From Myxococcales bacterium FL481 (GTDB lineage Bacteria; Myxococcota_A; Polyangia; Nannocystales; Nannocystaceae): a stretch of 58,590 nt of DNA. Positions 48,606 through 58,254 of the stretch are shown piece after piece. Made by a program: the position numbers and the translations under genes. The stretch covers positions 1-58,590 of the forward strand of contig QKPP01000213.1 of NCBI GenBank assembly GCA_006508105.1, given 5' to 3'. Each line of letters starts with the position of its first letter. Positions within the stretch are counted from its first letter, which is position 1. The notes below the pieces were generated by a model, which did no database searches, had not been told where the DNA came from, and saw only the letters and a program-made list of their open reading frames with translations.

Positions 48606-49607
48606 TGCTTCGCGGGCACCCAGTACGGAGCGCCACCCGAGTCCCAGCCAGACGTGACTGGCCGCGCCGAAGGCCACGATCACGCCCAGCTGCACCGCGT
48701 AGCAGCTTGCGAGGTAGCTGCTGGCGATCTCGTCGGGCGGGGCCGGGTTGGCCGCCAGCTGTAGTCCCAGGGCCAAGCCGAGCTGAAACGGCCCCGCTTG
48801 AGCGGGCGCGGCCGGCAGCAGAAGCGTCAACCCGAGCACGGCGATCAGGGTTAGCGACTGGGCGTACGGCAGGTCCAGCCCGTGGGCGGTGGCGAGTTGC
48901 CACATCCCGGCGGCGTTGAGGGCCCAGTACGCGCCCGTCGCCGCGACAAAGCGCCTTCGCGTGCCGGGGTCGGTGAGCACCGACAGCCCCCGCGCGAGTT
49001 CCTCGACCACCGTCCGCAGTCGCGCCACGAGTCGTGGCAATCGAGGCGCGAGGGGATCGAAGGCCCACGTTTCCACGCGTCCGCGCGCGAGCGCGGCCAC
49101 GACCAGTCCCACGCTGACCACGAACAACGTGGCGGCGATGAGCGCGGACCCCCGAACGAGGGTGCCGATCTCGGGGCGGCGCCCGTGATCGGCCAACGCC
49201 GTGCCCGCGAGGATCAGAAACAGGCCGGAGATGATGGCGGCGTCGACCAGTCGCTCGACCAGAATTGAGCCGGTGGCCGCGACGAACGAGACTTGTCGCC
49301 GCCTTGCGAGGAGCGCGGGCCGGACGAACTCGCCCAAGCGCATCGGCAGCAGCGCGATCCATGCGAAGCCGATCCAAGCGATTGTGAGATGGCTCGTGGC
49401 CGGCGCGTGATCGTTCGGCCGCACGAGGACGTGCCAGCGCCACGCTCGTACTACGTGGTAGGTGGCGACAATGCCCGCGTAGACCGCCAGCGCGGAGCCG
49501 CAGGGGTGCAGTCGCGATGGAAACGGGGGCACGAGATGCCACGCGGCAGCGAGGGCCGCGAGCCCGAGGCCCGTCGACAACGCGACGGCGAAGACTCGAG
49601 AATGCAT
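48537..49607 (-). CDS. Flippase-like integral membrane protein (lysylphosphatidylglycerol synthase TM-region family)
   Basis: 356 residues from ATG 49607. About eight hydrophobic helices match the UPF0104/LPG_synthase_TM family: Arg-Trp at RAWRWHVLVRP (about 55-65), LLPMRLGEFVRPALLARRR (about 86-104), SILVERLVDAAIISGLFL, and GLTLLLPAAPAQAGPFQLGL near 265-285 are family marks. Related proteins act as lipid or glycan flippases or supply the membrane part of MprF; there is no synthase domain here. The C-terminal 30 residues are basic and proline-rich and overlap the end of the convergent gene. Confidence 0.82.
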   Translation of the reverse strand: MHSRVFAVALSTGLGLAALAAAWHLVPPFPSRLHPCGSALAVYAGIVATYHVVRAWRWHVLVRPNDHAPATSHLTIAWIGFAWIALLPMRLGEFVRPALLARRRQVSFVAATGSILVERLVDAAIISGLFLILAGTALADHGRRPEIGTLVRGSALIAATLFVVSVGLVVAALARGRVETWAFDPLAPRLPRLVARLRTVVEELARGLSVLTDPGTRRRFVAATGAYWALNAAGMWQLATAHGLDLPYAQSLTLIAVLGLTLLLPAAPAQAGPFQLGLALGLQLAANPAPPDEIASSYLASCYAVQLGVIVAFGAASHVWLGLGWRSVLGAREASRQPHADPGPQPRASQRRPPQG

Positions 49608-49625
49608 GGGCGAGCGGTGGGACAA

Positions 49626-49659
49626 CCAAGAAAAACGCCGGCGAAACGCCGGCGCTTGG
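49626..49659 (-). terminator. Intrinsic terminator of ferredoxin gene
   Basis: On the minus strand: CCAAG, then CGCCGGCG-TTT-CGCCGGCG (arms 49647-49654 and 49636-49643), then TTTTT and CTTGG. An 8-bp GC stem, 3-nt loop and T-run about 45 nt after the ferredoxin stop is a textbook Rho-independent terminator, the clearest in the window. Confidence 0.85.
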
Positions 49660-49697
49660 GGTCTAGGGCGAATGATTGCCGTCAGGCCGACGCGTCG

Positions 49698-49994
49698 CTA
49701 GCCGTCCGCCTTCTTGAACCGACTGGGAAAGTTCGCACCGAAGTCTTTGCCGGGGTGAATCTCGCGGGCACGCGCAATGAGGGTGGACTCCTCTTCGCGG
49801 TGGTTGGGGTCGGGCACGCAGCACTCAACCGGACAGACCGCCTGACAGGCCTCGTAGTCGTGAAAGCCCACGCACTCGGTACACAGCTTGGGATCGATCA
49901 CATAGATCTCGTCCCCTTCGGAAATCGCTTCATTGGGGCACTCGGGCTCGCAGGCGCCGCAGTTGATGCACTCGTCGGTGATGTGGGTAGCCAT
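49698..49994 (-). CDS. 2[4Fe-4S] ferredoxin, Alvin (YfhL-like) type
   Basis: 98 residues. Cluster motifs: C9xxC12xxC15xxxC19-Pro and C38xxC41-x8-C50xxxC54-Pro. The 8-residue insert between the second and third Cys of cluster two, and the C-terminal extension of about 35 residues ending in RFKKADG, define the Chromatium (Alvin) type, which has very low and unequal potentials. Two further Cys (58, 59) are present. It is a soluble cytoplasmic electron carrier; partners are unknown. Monocistronic, with its own terminator downstream. Confidence 0.95.
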   Translation of the reverse strand: MATHITDECINCGACEPECPNEAISEGDEIYVIDPKLCTECVGFHDYEACQAVCPVECCVPDPNHREEESTLIARAREIHPGKDFGANFPSRFKKADG

Positions 49995-50269
49995 AGGAAG
50001 ATGCTCCGGATCGCGAGACGTGGTCGAAGCCAGCTGCGCTACGTAGTGTCCCTGCGAGGGGGGACCGGGTCAAGGTGGCGCGCTACCCTCGGGCGTCGCG
50101 CTGCGGCCACCCCAAACTTCGTGTCCGAGCTTCGCTCGGCCGCTGAGTTGACCCGGCGTCACCGTGGCCCTGGGGGTCGCGTCTGCGCGTCATCACCACG
50201 GTTCGGTCGGACAGTGTGACGAACGGGCAACCGCTCCTCGGCCGCGAGGTCGCGCCGAGACGACGGTCG

Positions 50270-50662
50270 CTATCGAAGCAAAGCTCTCAAGGGTCCGCGG
50301 GCGAGCGAGATCTCCGCGAGGGCGCGGGCCAAGCTCGCGTGCTCCGACAGCGCGAGCGTGAGTAGATAGTCGCGATCAAGCGGCGCGGCGATCAGCGTGG
50401 CGTCGCTGCATTCGACCACGACGATCGGGTGGCCCAAGCCGTGGATGATGCTGCTGACGCGGAGCCGTTGCATGGTCTGGCCGATCTGCGCTCCGACCAA
50501 TTGGACGTGGAGCGCGTCGGTCATGCTCGGCACGTGGGCGAAGTCGACGGCATCACCGCGATGGTCCGACACGACCGCTGCCTGCGCACCCGGAACGGCC
50601 CCGACAAGCTGGGCGAGTTGGGAGCCGAACTCGCTGACGCCGGTGCTGATCTCCGGTTCCAC
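50270..50662 (-). CDS. Roadblock/LC7-domain protein
   Basis: 130 residues, one roadblock/LC7 domain: FGSQLAQLVGAVPGAQAAVVSDHRGDAVDFA (helix and first strands), a central helix and RVSSIIHGLGHPIVVVECSDATLIAAPLDRDYLLTLAL (last strands and helix). In myxobacteria this fold includes MglB, the activator of the polarity GTPase MglA; roadblock proteins generally bind small GTPases. No GTPase gene is present here. The GTG start overlaps the previous stop by one base (TAGTG), so translation is coupled to the parvulin-like lipoprotein, an unusual partner. Confidence 0.8.
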   Translation of the reverse strand: MEPEISTGVSEFGSQLAQLVGAVPGAQAAVVSDHRGDAVDFAHVPSMTDALHVQLVGAQIGQTMQRLRVSSIIHGLGHPIVVVECSDATLIAAPLDRDYLLTLALSEHASLARALAEISLARGPLRALLR

Positions 50663-51639
50663 TACTCCTCCGACGGGGGCGTGGGCTCATCGAGGAGTCG
50701 GACGTGTTCACGGCGTTCCCGAGCGAGCCAGGCGTCGAGGGTGCTCCGCCGCCAAGCGTCGAGCATTCGTTGTCGCACGCGTTGGTCTCGCTCGTCGGCG
50801 TCCGGCATGGTGTCCGGCTTGACGTATAGCACCGCGACCAGGTGCAACCCGAAGCGCGTCTGAAATGGCCCGTACCAGCCGGCGGTGGTGGCCGGGCCGC
50901 ACAAGGCGGTCACGAATCCTTCGTCCCAGCGATCGGCGCGACACACGTCTAGCACCCCGCTTTCGACGCGCAGCCGCAGCCGGGAGTCGTCGTAGGTGCC
51001 TTCGTGCAGGGCCACGAGGCGTTTGACGAGCTTGCAGTCCGGCTCGCGGGAGGCGTCGGGGAGCCAGCGCCGCAGTCGAGTCTCGACCCGTTCGAGTACC
51101 GCGTGCGCGCGGGTGCGCCACTCGTTGGTCGTCGGCGCGAGCGGGATTCGGCTGCCATCGCCCGGGTCCTCGTTGGGGACCACCATCACGTTGCACAGTC
51201 CGTGGATTCGCGGGTGGAAGTACTTCGGCGAGTCGAGGTTGGCGGCGACGAGCTTGCGAGGGATGTCCTCGGGAGAATGCCGCGGCTCGAACCCCTCGCG
51301 CAGCCAGGTGCGGGCCGAGTGCGCCCGCACGAGGTTTTCGAGGCGGGCCCAGCCCAGCCGAGCGGTCGCGTCGACCCGCGGGTCCGTGCTTTCGATCTCG
51401 CGCAGTCGCGCTTGTGCGAGCCGAAGGGTATCGGTGGCCACCCGCCGCGCCCCTTCGGGGCTCAGTCGGTCACGTCGGGCGATCGCGGCCACCACCGAAT
51501 CGTCGATCCATGACCGATTCGTCCGGCGCAGATCGAGGGTCGTGCCACGGGCCGGGTCGACCCCGCACGCGGTCGCTCCCAGCGTGAAGCCAGTCAACAG
51601 GGCGCGGACCCACCGGCGGGCGCGCCCGCACCGGACCAC
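50662..51639 (-). CDS. Parvulin-like (PpiC/SurA-type) lipoprotein
   Basis: 325 residues. A signal peptide with lipobox-like ATAC (Cys25) is followed by a helical region (DDSVVAAIARRDRLSPEGARRVATDTLRLA) reminiscent of the SurA/PrsA N-domain. The last third has the parvulin end WYGPFQTRFGLHLVAVL (about 255-272), where the family usually reads GPxxTxFGxHxI. The middle part is longer and more diverged, with Cys residues and a His-rich HPRIHGLCNV stretch near 142-151; the catalytic residues of the isomerase are not all clear. It is likely a periplasmic folding helper for outer-membrane proteins, possibly for the DUF3570 barrel encoded 42 nt upstream. Confidence 0.72.
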   Translation of the reverse strand: MVRCGRARRWVRALLTGFTLGATACGVDPARGTTLDLRRTNRSWIDDSVVAAIARRDRLSPEGARRVATDTLRLAQARLREIESTDPRVDATARLGWARLENLVRAHSARTWLREGFEPRHSPEDIPRKLVAANLDSPKYFHPRIHGLCNVMVVPNEDPGDGSRIPLAPTTNEWRTRAHAVLERVETRLRRWLPDASREPDCKLVKRLVALHEGTYDDSRLRLRVESGVLDVCRADRWDEGFVTALCGPATTAGWYGPFQTRFGLHLVAVLYVKPDTMPDADERDQRVRQRMLDAWRRSTLDAWLARERREHVRLLDEPTPPSEE

Positions 51640-51681
51640 CGCTTCTACGTCGCCGTGGCGCTCGTCCCGCCAAGACGCGGT

Positions 51682-52812
51682 TCAAAACGCGAGGGAGAAG
51701 GCGAGGCTGCCCAGCCGGGCCGGGCCGAACCGGTTCGTTTGGAACACGTGGTTGTACGTGGCCTGGACCCATCCGCCGGCGAGCCACCGGAACGGCCGCA
51801 TGCGTGCGAGCCCATCGAACTCGTAGGTTAGCTCGATGCCCGGGGTGTGCGAGACAAAGGCGCTGAGTTTGGGATCGGCGGTGCGATACGGGTCATTGGG
51901 AAGGTAAAACCCGTCCGCACGGGCGAACCGGGCCGACGACTGGGTGTAGAAACGGTACCGGGCCCGCAGTCGCAAGACGTGAAACAAGCGCAGGTGCAAC
52001 CGCGAGTCGGTGGCGTGGGCGGAGATGCCCCAATCGTCGATGTAGTAGCGGTAGCGTTGCTCGAGGGCCAGCGGCGTGCGAGGGATCGACCAACGCACCT
52101 CGCCCACCGGCGCGAGTCGACGTCGCCGCCACGGATGGATCTCCGGCAGGTTGTTCCCCACGCTGCGGTACGGGTTGTCTTGCGGGCCTTGCAGGTCGGC
52201 TGTCTCCACGCTGACGGACGCCATCCAGTACGGGCTAAGTAGCTGGGTCGCGCCCACGGCTCCATAATGGCTGGCCAGCAGGTTTGTCGGGCCGGGTCGC
52301 GTGCCGTCGGCGGTCACCCGGTTCGAGCGCCACGGGTGCAAAGCACCGATGTTGTTGGTGATGCGGTACGCACGATTGAACCCATAGCTGTAGCGACCGA
52401 ACACGGTGAGCGTGCGCTGCAGGAGTTGCCGCGACACTGAAAGCCCGGTCGCACGGGCCACGTAGTCGGTCTCGGTGGAATAGCGAAAGTAGCTGTGGAG
52501 GCCCCAGCCGCCGAGCTGCGAGGACACCCGAGCCGCGGTCTCATGGCGCAGTTCGGTAAACACCTTGTCTCCGCCCAAGACGGCGGCTCCGGCTGCGATC
52601 GAGGCGGACGAGATCGCATCGAGCAGGTAGTCGACGCCGACAGTCAACCGCTCATCGGGGAGGTCCTTCGAGAAGGTCACTAACGGCTGCAGCACGCGCG
52701 TGCTCGCCTCGCGGTAGTAGTTCCCGCGCACGATGATGCGGTCTTCGGCGCGGCTCGACGTGGCGACCAGGGCCGCCACCAAAGCCAACAGGAGCGCCAG
52801 TCGACTCATCAT
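51682..52812 (-). CDS. DUF3570 predicted outer-membrane barrel protein
   Basis: 376 residues. A signal peptide covers about 1-22 (RLALLLALVAALVATSSRA), then EDRIIVRGNYYREASTRVLQPLVTFSK, which is the typical DUF3570 beginning. Long amphipathic strands with Arg/Tyr/Trp girdles follow, including EVRWSIPRTPLALEQRYRYYIDDWG, and the chain ends with Phe (SLAFSLAF), as outer-membrane barrels do. DUF3570 genes are regularly found beside DUF4266 genes, as here (17 nt apart). Elsewhere these pairs are reported near thioredoxin-like and ApbE (flavin transferase) genes, but neither is present in this window. Confidence 0.87.
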   Translation of the reverse strand: MMSRLALLLALVAALVATSSRAEDRIIVRGNYYREASTRVLQPLVTFSKDLPDERLTVGVDYLLDAISSASIAAGAAVLGGDKVFTELRHETAARVSSQLGGWGLHSYFRYSTETDYVARATGLSVSRQLLQRTLTVFGRYSYGFNRAYRITNNIGALHPWRSNRVTADGTRPGPTNLLASHYGAVGATQLLSPYWMASVSVETADLQGPQDNPYRSVGNNLPEIHPWRRRRLAPVGEVRWSIPRTPLALEQRYRYYIDDWGISAHATDSRLHLRLFHVLRLRARYRFYTQSSARFARADGFYLPNDPYRTADPKLSAFVSHTPGIELTYEFDGLARMRPFRWLAGGWVQATYNHVFQTNRFGPARLGSLAFSLAF

Positions 52813-52829
52813 CGCCAGGTCGGCGTCGA

Positions 52830-53075
52830 TTACCCGCAGCCGCAGCCGCCGCCTTGGGTGCCGTGTCCCCCGAAGGCGCCTTCACGGGCCGACTCGACGT
52901 GGCTGTGAAACTGCTCTTCGAGGGCCGTGGCGGCGGGATCCATTTCGGGTCGCGCGAACCGACCGCGCTGGGTGGGCGAGACCAACACGCAACCCGTGGT
53001 CGCTCCGAACCATGCGACAACGAGCCATCGACTCGGGCGACGCCACCGGCCAACAAAACCTGATGCGGCGAGCAT
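52830..53075 (-). CDS. DUF4266 small lipoprotein
   Basis: 81 residues from ATG 53075. The N-terminal part (SRWLVVAWFGATTGC) is a signal peptide with Cys28 as probable lipidation site. RGRFARPEMDP and ALEEQFHSHVESAREGAFGG are the DUF4266 core, and the protein ends GGGCGCG, the conserved Cys-Gly-Cys tail. That tail may bind metal or a cofactor. First gene of the four-gene operon DUF4266-DUF3570-parvulin-roadblock; starts 84 nt from the divergent cmk start. Confidence 0.82.
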   Translation of the reverse strand: MLAASGFVGRWRRPSRWLVVAWFGATTGCVLVSPTQRGRFARPEMDPAATALEEQFHSHVESAREGAFGGHGTQGGGCGCG

Positions 53076-53159
53076 AGCGGCGACAGTGCCCCAGCTCGGC
53101 GCGCGGGGCAAGTCGTGAACGCAGTTGGTCCGCGTTCCCGTTTTGTTATCCTCCCGCCA

Positions 53160-53876
53160 ATGGTCGTCCCTGACCCGCGACAGACCCCAGCGTCGCTCGT
53201 CGTCATCGACGGCCCGGCGGGGGCCGGCAAAACGACGGTGGCCCGACGTGTCGCCGCACGGCTGGGCTATACGCTCCTCGACACCGGCGCCATCTACCGG
53301 GCGTTGGCGCTTCACGCCGAGCGGGCCGGCGTGACCTGGGAGGACGAGTCACAACTCGCTGAGCTTGCCGCGGCGTTGCCGTTGCGCTTCGTGCCGGCCT
53401 CGTCCGACTCGCCGCAGCGGGTGTTGCTGGACGGTGACGACGTGACCGCCGCGATTCGAACCTCCCACATCTCCGACGGGGCATCGCGGGTGTCAGTCCA
53501 TGGCCGCGTCCGTACGGCGTTGCTGAATCTTCAACGTCGCCTCGCCAGTGCCAGCGTGCCTGGGTGCGTGGCGGAGGGACGAGACATGGGGACGGTGGTG
53601 TTCCCGTCGGCCAGGCACAAGTTCTTTCTCACCGCGGACGAGCCCACTCGGGCCGCGCGGCGCCACCACGAATTGGTCGATCGCGAAGGCGCTGAGGCGC
53701 CGAGCCTCGCAGAGGTCACGGCCGAGATGACGCGACGAGACCAGCGCGATACTCGCCGGGCAGTGGCTCCGTTGGTGCGAGCCGACGACGCCGTGCTCGT
53801 GGATTCGTCGGCCCACGACGCCGACGCGGTGGTGGAACTGATCGTCGCGTCCATCGCCTCCGCCGCGAGGGCGTGA
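53160..53876 (+). CDS. cmk: Cytidylate kinase
   Basis: 238 residues. CMK phosphorylates CMP and dCMP with ATP in pyrimidine salvage. P-loop GPAGAGKTT is at 18-26, the substrate region LLDTGAIYRALAL is at about 38-50, and the family motif EGRDMGTVVFPSARHKFFLTA is at about 142-162, with DQRDTRRAVAPL near 199-210 forming the lid. ATG 53160 gives the normal start; earlier codons are not conserved. cmk followed by rpsA is a widely conserved arrangement and is kept here. Confidence 0.96.
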   Translation: MVVPDPRQTPASLVVIDGPAGAGKTTVARRVAARLGYTLLDTGAIYRALALHAERAGVTWEDESQLAELAAALPLRFVPASSDSPQRVLLDGDDVTAAIRTSHISDGASRVSVHGRVRTALLNLQRRLASASVPGCVAEGRDMGTVVFPSARHKFFLTADEPTRAARRHHELVDREGAEAPSLAEVTAEMTRRDQRDTRRAVAPLVRADDAVLVDSSAHDADAVVELIVASIASAARA

Positions 53877-54190
53877 CGGGTTCGACGGTGCGGGCGACCG
53901 CCACGTGACGCTCGTGCGGCGGAAGTGACGCCGCAACGGTTGCGTTGCCTTGCGGGACGCCGCCGGGGCTCGTGGCGGATGGCGACGCGGACTCCAACCG
54001 CTTGGAGGTCGGCTCGATGGGGAGGACGAGGCGAATGGTCATCGGGTGCCGCGCTTGACGCTGTTGGTCAAACACTCTACGTTCCCCCCCGCTCTGACCG
54101 CTCGTATGGCGGGCGTGGGGCCGAGCTCGGGTCGGCCGGCGCGTCGTATTGCGGCCAGAGACGCCAGTGTAAAGGAACCAACTTCTCAAC
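53877..54190 (+). promoter_or_regulatory. rpsA leader region with promoter
   Basis: 314 nt between cmk and rpsA. A promoter candidate is TTGACG (54055-54060), 17-nt spacer, TACGTT (54078-54083), giving a leader of about 100 nt. AAAGGA at 54171-54176 is 14 nt before the ATG, longer than ideal. S1 leaders often carry autoregulatory structure; I could not establish one by eye. Confidence 0.45.
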
Positions 54191-55912
<1,722 letters not shown>

Positions 55913-56104
55913 TTTCGCGCAGACTGGGGCCGTCGGTCGACGGTTCCCGGCGGCGGTCGCCCTCGCGCGACCGTCGGGTGAGGCGGCCCTGGTGTGAACC
56001 AGCGCCGCCTCACGGCTTGGTTGTCGCGGATGCCGGCGAGTGGCTCACCGGCTGGGCGGGCCCCGCCGCCAGCGTGTGCTTGATCTCTGCGATGCCCCCA
56101 ATGT

Positions 56105-56656
56105 ATGCCGTCGTTTATGCCAGGCCTCCCGTCGGAACTGCGCGTGTTCGAGGGCTCGCTCGATGCCAGCGGCTTGCGTTTCGGAATCGCGGTCAGTCGC
56201 TTCAACTCGTTTATCACCGAGCGCCTGCTCGAGGGAGCGGTCGACGTGCTCACGCGCTCGGGCGCGGCGGCGTCCGACATCGACGTGTTCCGCACCCCCG
56301 GCGCATGGGAGCTGCCGCTCGTCACCAGCCACGCGCTGGCCCGCGGCGGATACGATGCTTTTTTGGCCCTGGGCTGCTTGATTCGGGGGAGCACCATCCA
56401 CTTCGATCTCATTGCGGCCGAGGCTTCCAAAGGCCTCGGTCAGTTGGGCCTGCAAACGGGGGTGCCGGTGGTGCTTGGGCTGTTGACGACGGACTCCATC
56501 GAGCAGGCCGTGGAGCGAGCGGGGACCAAGCACGGCAACAAGGGGGCTGAGGCCGCCAGCGCGGCGATCGAGCAGGCACGTTTGGTGCGTGCCATCGGGG
56601 ACAGTGCCGAGGCGGAGGGCCAACCGCGCAAGCGTTCTGGGCGGCGCAAGAAGTGA
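56105..56656 (+). CDS. ribH: 6,7-dimethyl-8-ribityllumazine synthase
   Basis: 183 residues. RibH condenses the 5-amino uracil intermediate with dihydroxybutanone phosphate in riboflavin synthesis, in icosahedral or smaller oligomers. Motifs: FGIAVSRFNSFITERLLEGA (about 26-45), the substrate site GAWELP, GCLIRGSTIHFD with the catalytic His, and GLLTTDSIEQAVERAGTKHGNKG. The C-terminus ends in a Lys/Arg-rich tail (RKRSGRRKK). ATG 56105 is used; ATG 56117 is also possible. Its TGA overlaps the nusB GTG, and ribH-nusB is a classical pairing. Confidence 0.96.
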   Translation: MPSFMPGLPSELRVFEGSLDASGLRFGIAVSRFNSFITERLLEGAVDVLTRSGAAASDIDVFRTPGAWELPLVTSHALARGGYDAFLALGCLIRGSTIHFDLIAAEASKGLGQLGLQTGVPVVLGLLTTDSIEQAVERAGTKHGNKGAEAASAAIEQARLVRAIGDSAEAEGQPRKRSGRRKK

Positions 56657-57183
56657 CGCCGACGCCGTCGACAGAACCGAAGAACGACCGCGCGGCCGCG
56701 AGGGAGCTGGCGCTTCTCGTGTTGTGCCACCTCGAATCGTATCCTGCGCACGAGCGAGCGGCCGCCGTGGGGCTGGTTTTCGAGCATCCCCCCCGCGCCG
56801 AGGCGTCGGATGTTGGGGGCGAAGAGCTGGGCCGGCTATTCGCCCAGCGCAAATTGCAGCGTCGGGCGGAAGCGTCGGTCGCCCACGTGCTGGAGCACGC
56901 CGAATCGATTGACGCGGCAGTGGCTGACACCTCTCGTCGCTGGTCACTGGCGCGGATGCTCGTCACCGACCGCAACGTGATCCGCCTGGCCACCGCAGAA
57001 TTGCTCTACGTGCCGGACAGTCCGCGGCGCGTCGTCGTGGCCGAGGCGGTCCGCTTGGCTACACGGTACGGCAGCGAGCGATCGGGTCCGTTCGTCAACG
57101 CCGTGGTCGAACAGCTCGCTACGCGGTTGCGGCCCCGCGCATCGACGCCCGGGGCGTCTGCTGATGACGTCGACGCGGGATAA
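56653..57183 (+). CDS. nusB: Transcription antitermination factor NusB
   Basis: 176 residues. NusB binds boxA RNA with S10 and supports rRNA transcription. The N-terminal ARELALLVLCHLESYP is the family start (helix 1), and the C-terminal half DRNVIRLATAELLYVPDSPRRVVVAEAVRLATRYGSERSGPFVNAVVE contains the conserved motif with FVNAV. The loop between is somewhat longer than in E. coli NusB. GTG start overlaps the ribH stop (GTGA), and its own 3' end overlaps the next gene by 20 nt. Confidence 0.93.
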   Translation: MTPTPSTEPKNDRAAARELALLVLCHLESYPAHERAAAVGLVFEHPPRAEASDVGGEELGRLFAQRKLQRRAEASVAHVLEHAESIDAAVADTSRRWSLARMLVTDRNVIRLATAELLYVPDSPRRVVVAEAVRLATRYGSERSGPFVNAVVEQLATRLRPRASTPGASADDVDAG

Positions 57184-57766
57184 CCCGGCGCCCGGCGTGC
57201 TGGTCGACGTGCTCCCGGTCGACCGTTCCGTGCTGGCGACGGGGGCGATGGATGGCGACGAGGCCCCGCCCGAGTTGCTCGTTGTCCCCGTTTTCGTGGA
57301 TGAGCGTCCGCTGCTCGGGATGGCCGGGTTTCTCGACTGGCGTTTGTGCGGCCGGCTCAGCGCGCTGCTGCGCTCAGGGTTTGGCACGGCGGAGCGAGGC
57401 GAGCGAGTGTTGCTCGCCGGTCACGGCAAGATTCCGTTTCCTCGGGTCGTGTTGCTCGGAGCGGGTCCCAGTGACGAGTTTGACCAGCCGGCGGCGGAAT
57501 CGATGGCGCGGCAGGCCGTGGACCTCGGGGGGGCACTGCGAGCCGCGACGCTGGCGGTGGCGGTGCCGGCCAATTTGATCGCGCGAGAGCAGTGCGAGCA
57601 GTTTGGGCTCGCGTTGGGACAGCGGTTGCTCGGGCGGCCCGATTCGTCGAGTCGTTCGTGGCCGGGCGTCTTCGAGTGGGTGCGGGTCTACGTGCCGTCC
57701 GACGGGGTGGCTCGGTTTCGCCGGCTCATCGCCGGTCCTCCCCGAGCGGCGATCGACGTCGACTGA
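57164..57766 (+). CDS. Stand-alone leucyl-aminopeptidase N-terminal (macro-like) domain protein
   Basis: 200 residues. It matches the N-terminal, non-catalytic domain of M17 aminopeptidases: ELLVVPVFVDERPLLGMAGFLDWRLCGRLSALLRSG, then ERVLLAGHGKIPFPRVVLLGAG, then AARQAVDLGGALRAATLAV-type helix. The catalytic domain with its metal ligands (NTDAEGR region) is absent, and the next gene is unrelated, so this is not simply a broken gene. In hexameric PepA the N-domain binds DNA; here its role is open. The ATG lies within the end of nusB (20-nt overlap), so it is in the ribH-nusB operon. Confidence 0.75.
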   Translation: MTSTRDNPAPGVLVDVLPVDRSVLATGAMDGDEAPPELLVVPVFVDERPLLGMAGFLDWRLCGRLSALLRSGFGTAERGERVLLAGHGKIPFPRVVLLGAGPSDEFDQPAAESMARQAVDLGGALRAATLAVAVPANLIAREQCEQFGLALGQRLLGRPDSSSRSWPGVFEWVRVYVPSDGVARFRRLIAGPPRAAIDVD

Positions 57767-57852
57767 CCCAACTCGTGCCGCCGGCTCGGGCGCAAACGCC
57801 AGTCGCACCACGATCGGCGTCGTCCAAGACGGGCGTTTTGAGGCGACCACCC

Positions 57853-57858
57853 TATACT
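57853..57858 (+). promoter_or_regulatory. -10 element of response regulator gene
   Basis: TATACT lies 9 nt before the ATG at 57868, so transcripts would begin at or just before the start codon. No clear -35. Confidence 0.4.
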
Positions 57859-57867
57859 CGGGCTTAC

Positions 57868-58254
57868 ATGGCCTGTTTGGTGCTGCTCGTCGACGACTCT
57901 CGTGCGATGCGAGACTACGTGTCGGCCGTCTTGGAGGCAGCCGGCGGGTACGAGGTGGACGAAGTGGCCAATGGGTTCGAGGCGCTTCGCACCTTGCCGC
58001 GCTGCGACTACGACCTCATCGTCACGGATATCAACATGCCGGATGTCAGTGGCATCGAACTGACTCGGTTCGTGCGGCAGACCAAGCGCCACGCGACGAC
58101 GCCGGTCGTGGCGATCAGCACCGATGCCTCCCGAGCCGACCGAGATCGGGCCTTCGCGGCCGGCGTGACCGCCTTTTTGGCCAAGCCGTTCACGGCCGAG
58201 GAGTTTTTGGCCGTGACCCGCCAAGCCTGTGACGCAGGAACTCTGACCGGATGA
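57868..58254 (+). CDS. CheY-like single-domain response regulator
   Basis: 128 residues, one receiver domain with no output domain. CLVLLVDDSRAMRDYV contains the acidic pair Asp8-Asp9 (about), DYDLIVTDINMPDVSG has the phosphoacceptor Asp, the switch Thr/Ser is in VVAISTDAS, and Lys is in FLAKPF. It should act by protein contact, like CheY. Its TGA overlaps the start of the next gene (ATGA), which encodes a CheA-like Hpt protein that probably phosphorylates it. ATG 57868 is right after a -10 element. Confidence 0.93.
   Translation: MACLVLLVDDSRAMRDYVSAVLEAAGGYEVDEVANGFEALRTLPRCDYDLIVTDINMPDVSGIELTRFVRQTKRHATTPVVAISTDASRADRDRAFAAGVTAFLAKPFTAEEFLAVTRQACDAGTLTG

Noticed and set aside
57164..57766. 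Frameshifted leucyl aminopeptidase
   Set aside because: No catalytic-domain coding remains are seen downstream in any frame; an unrelated gene follows within about 100 nt.
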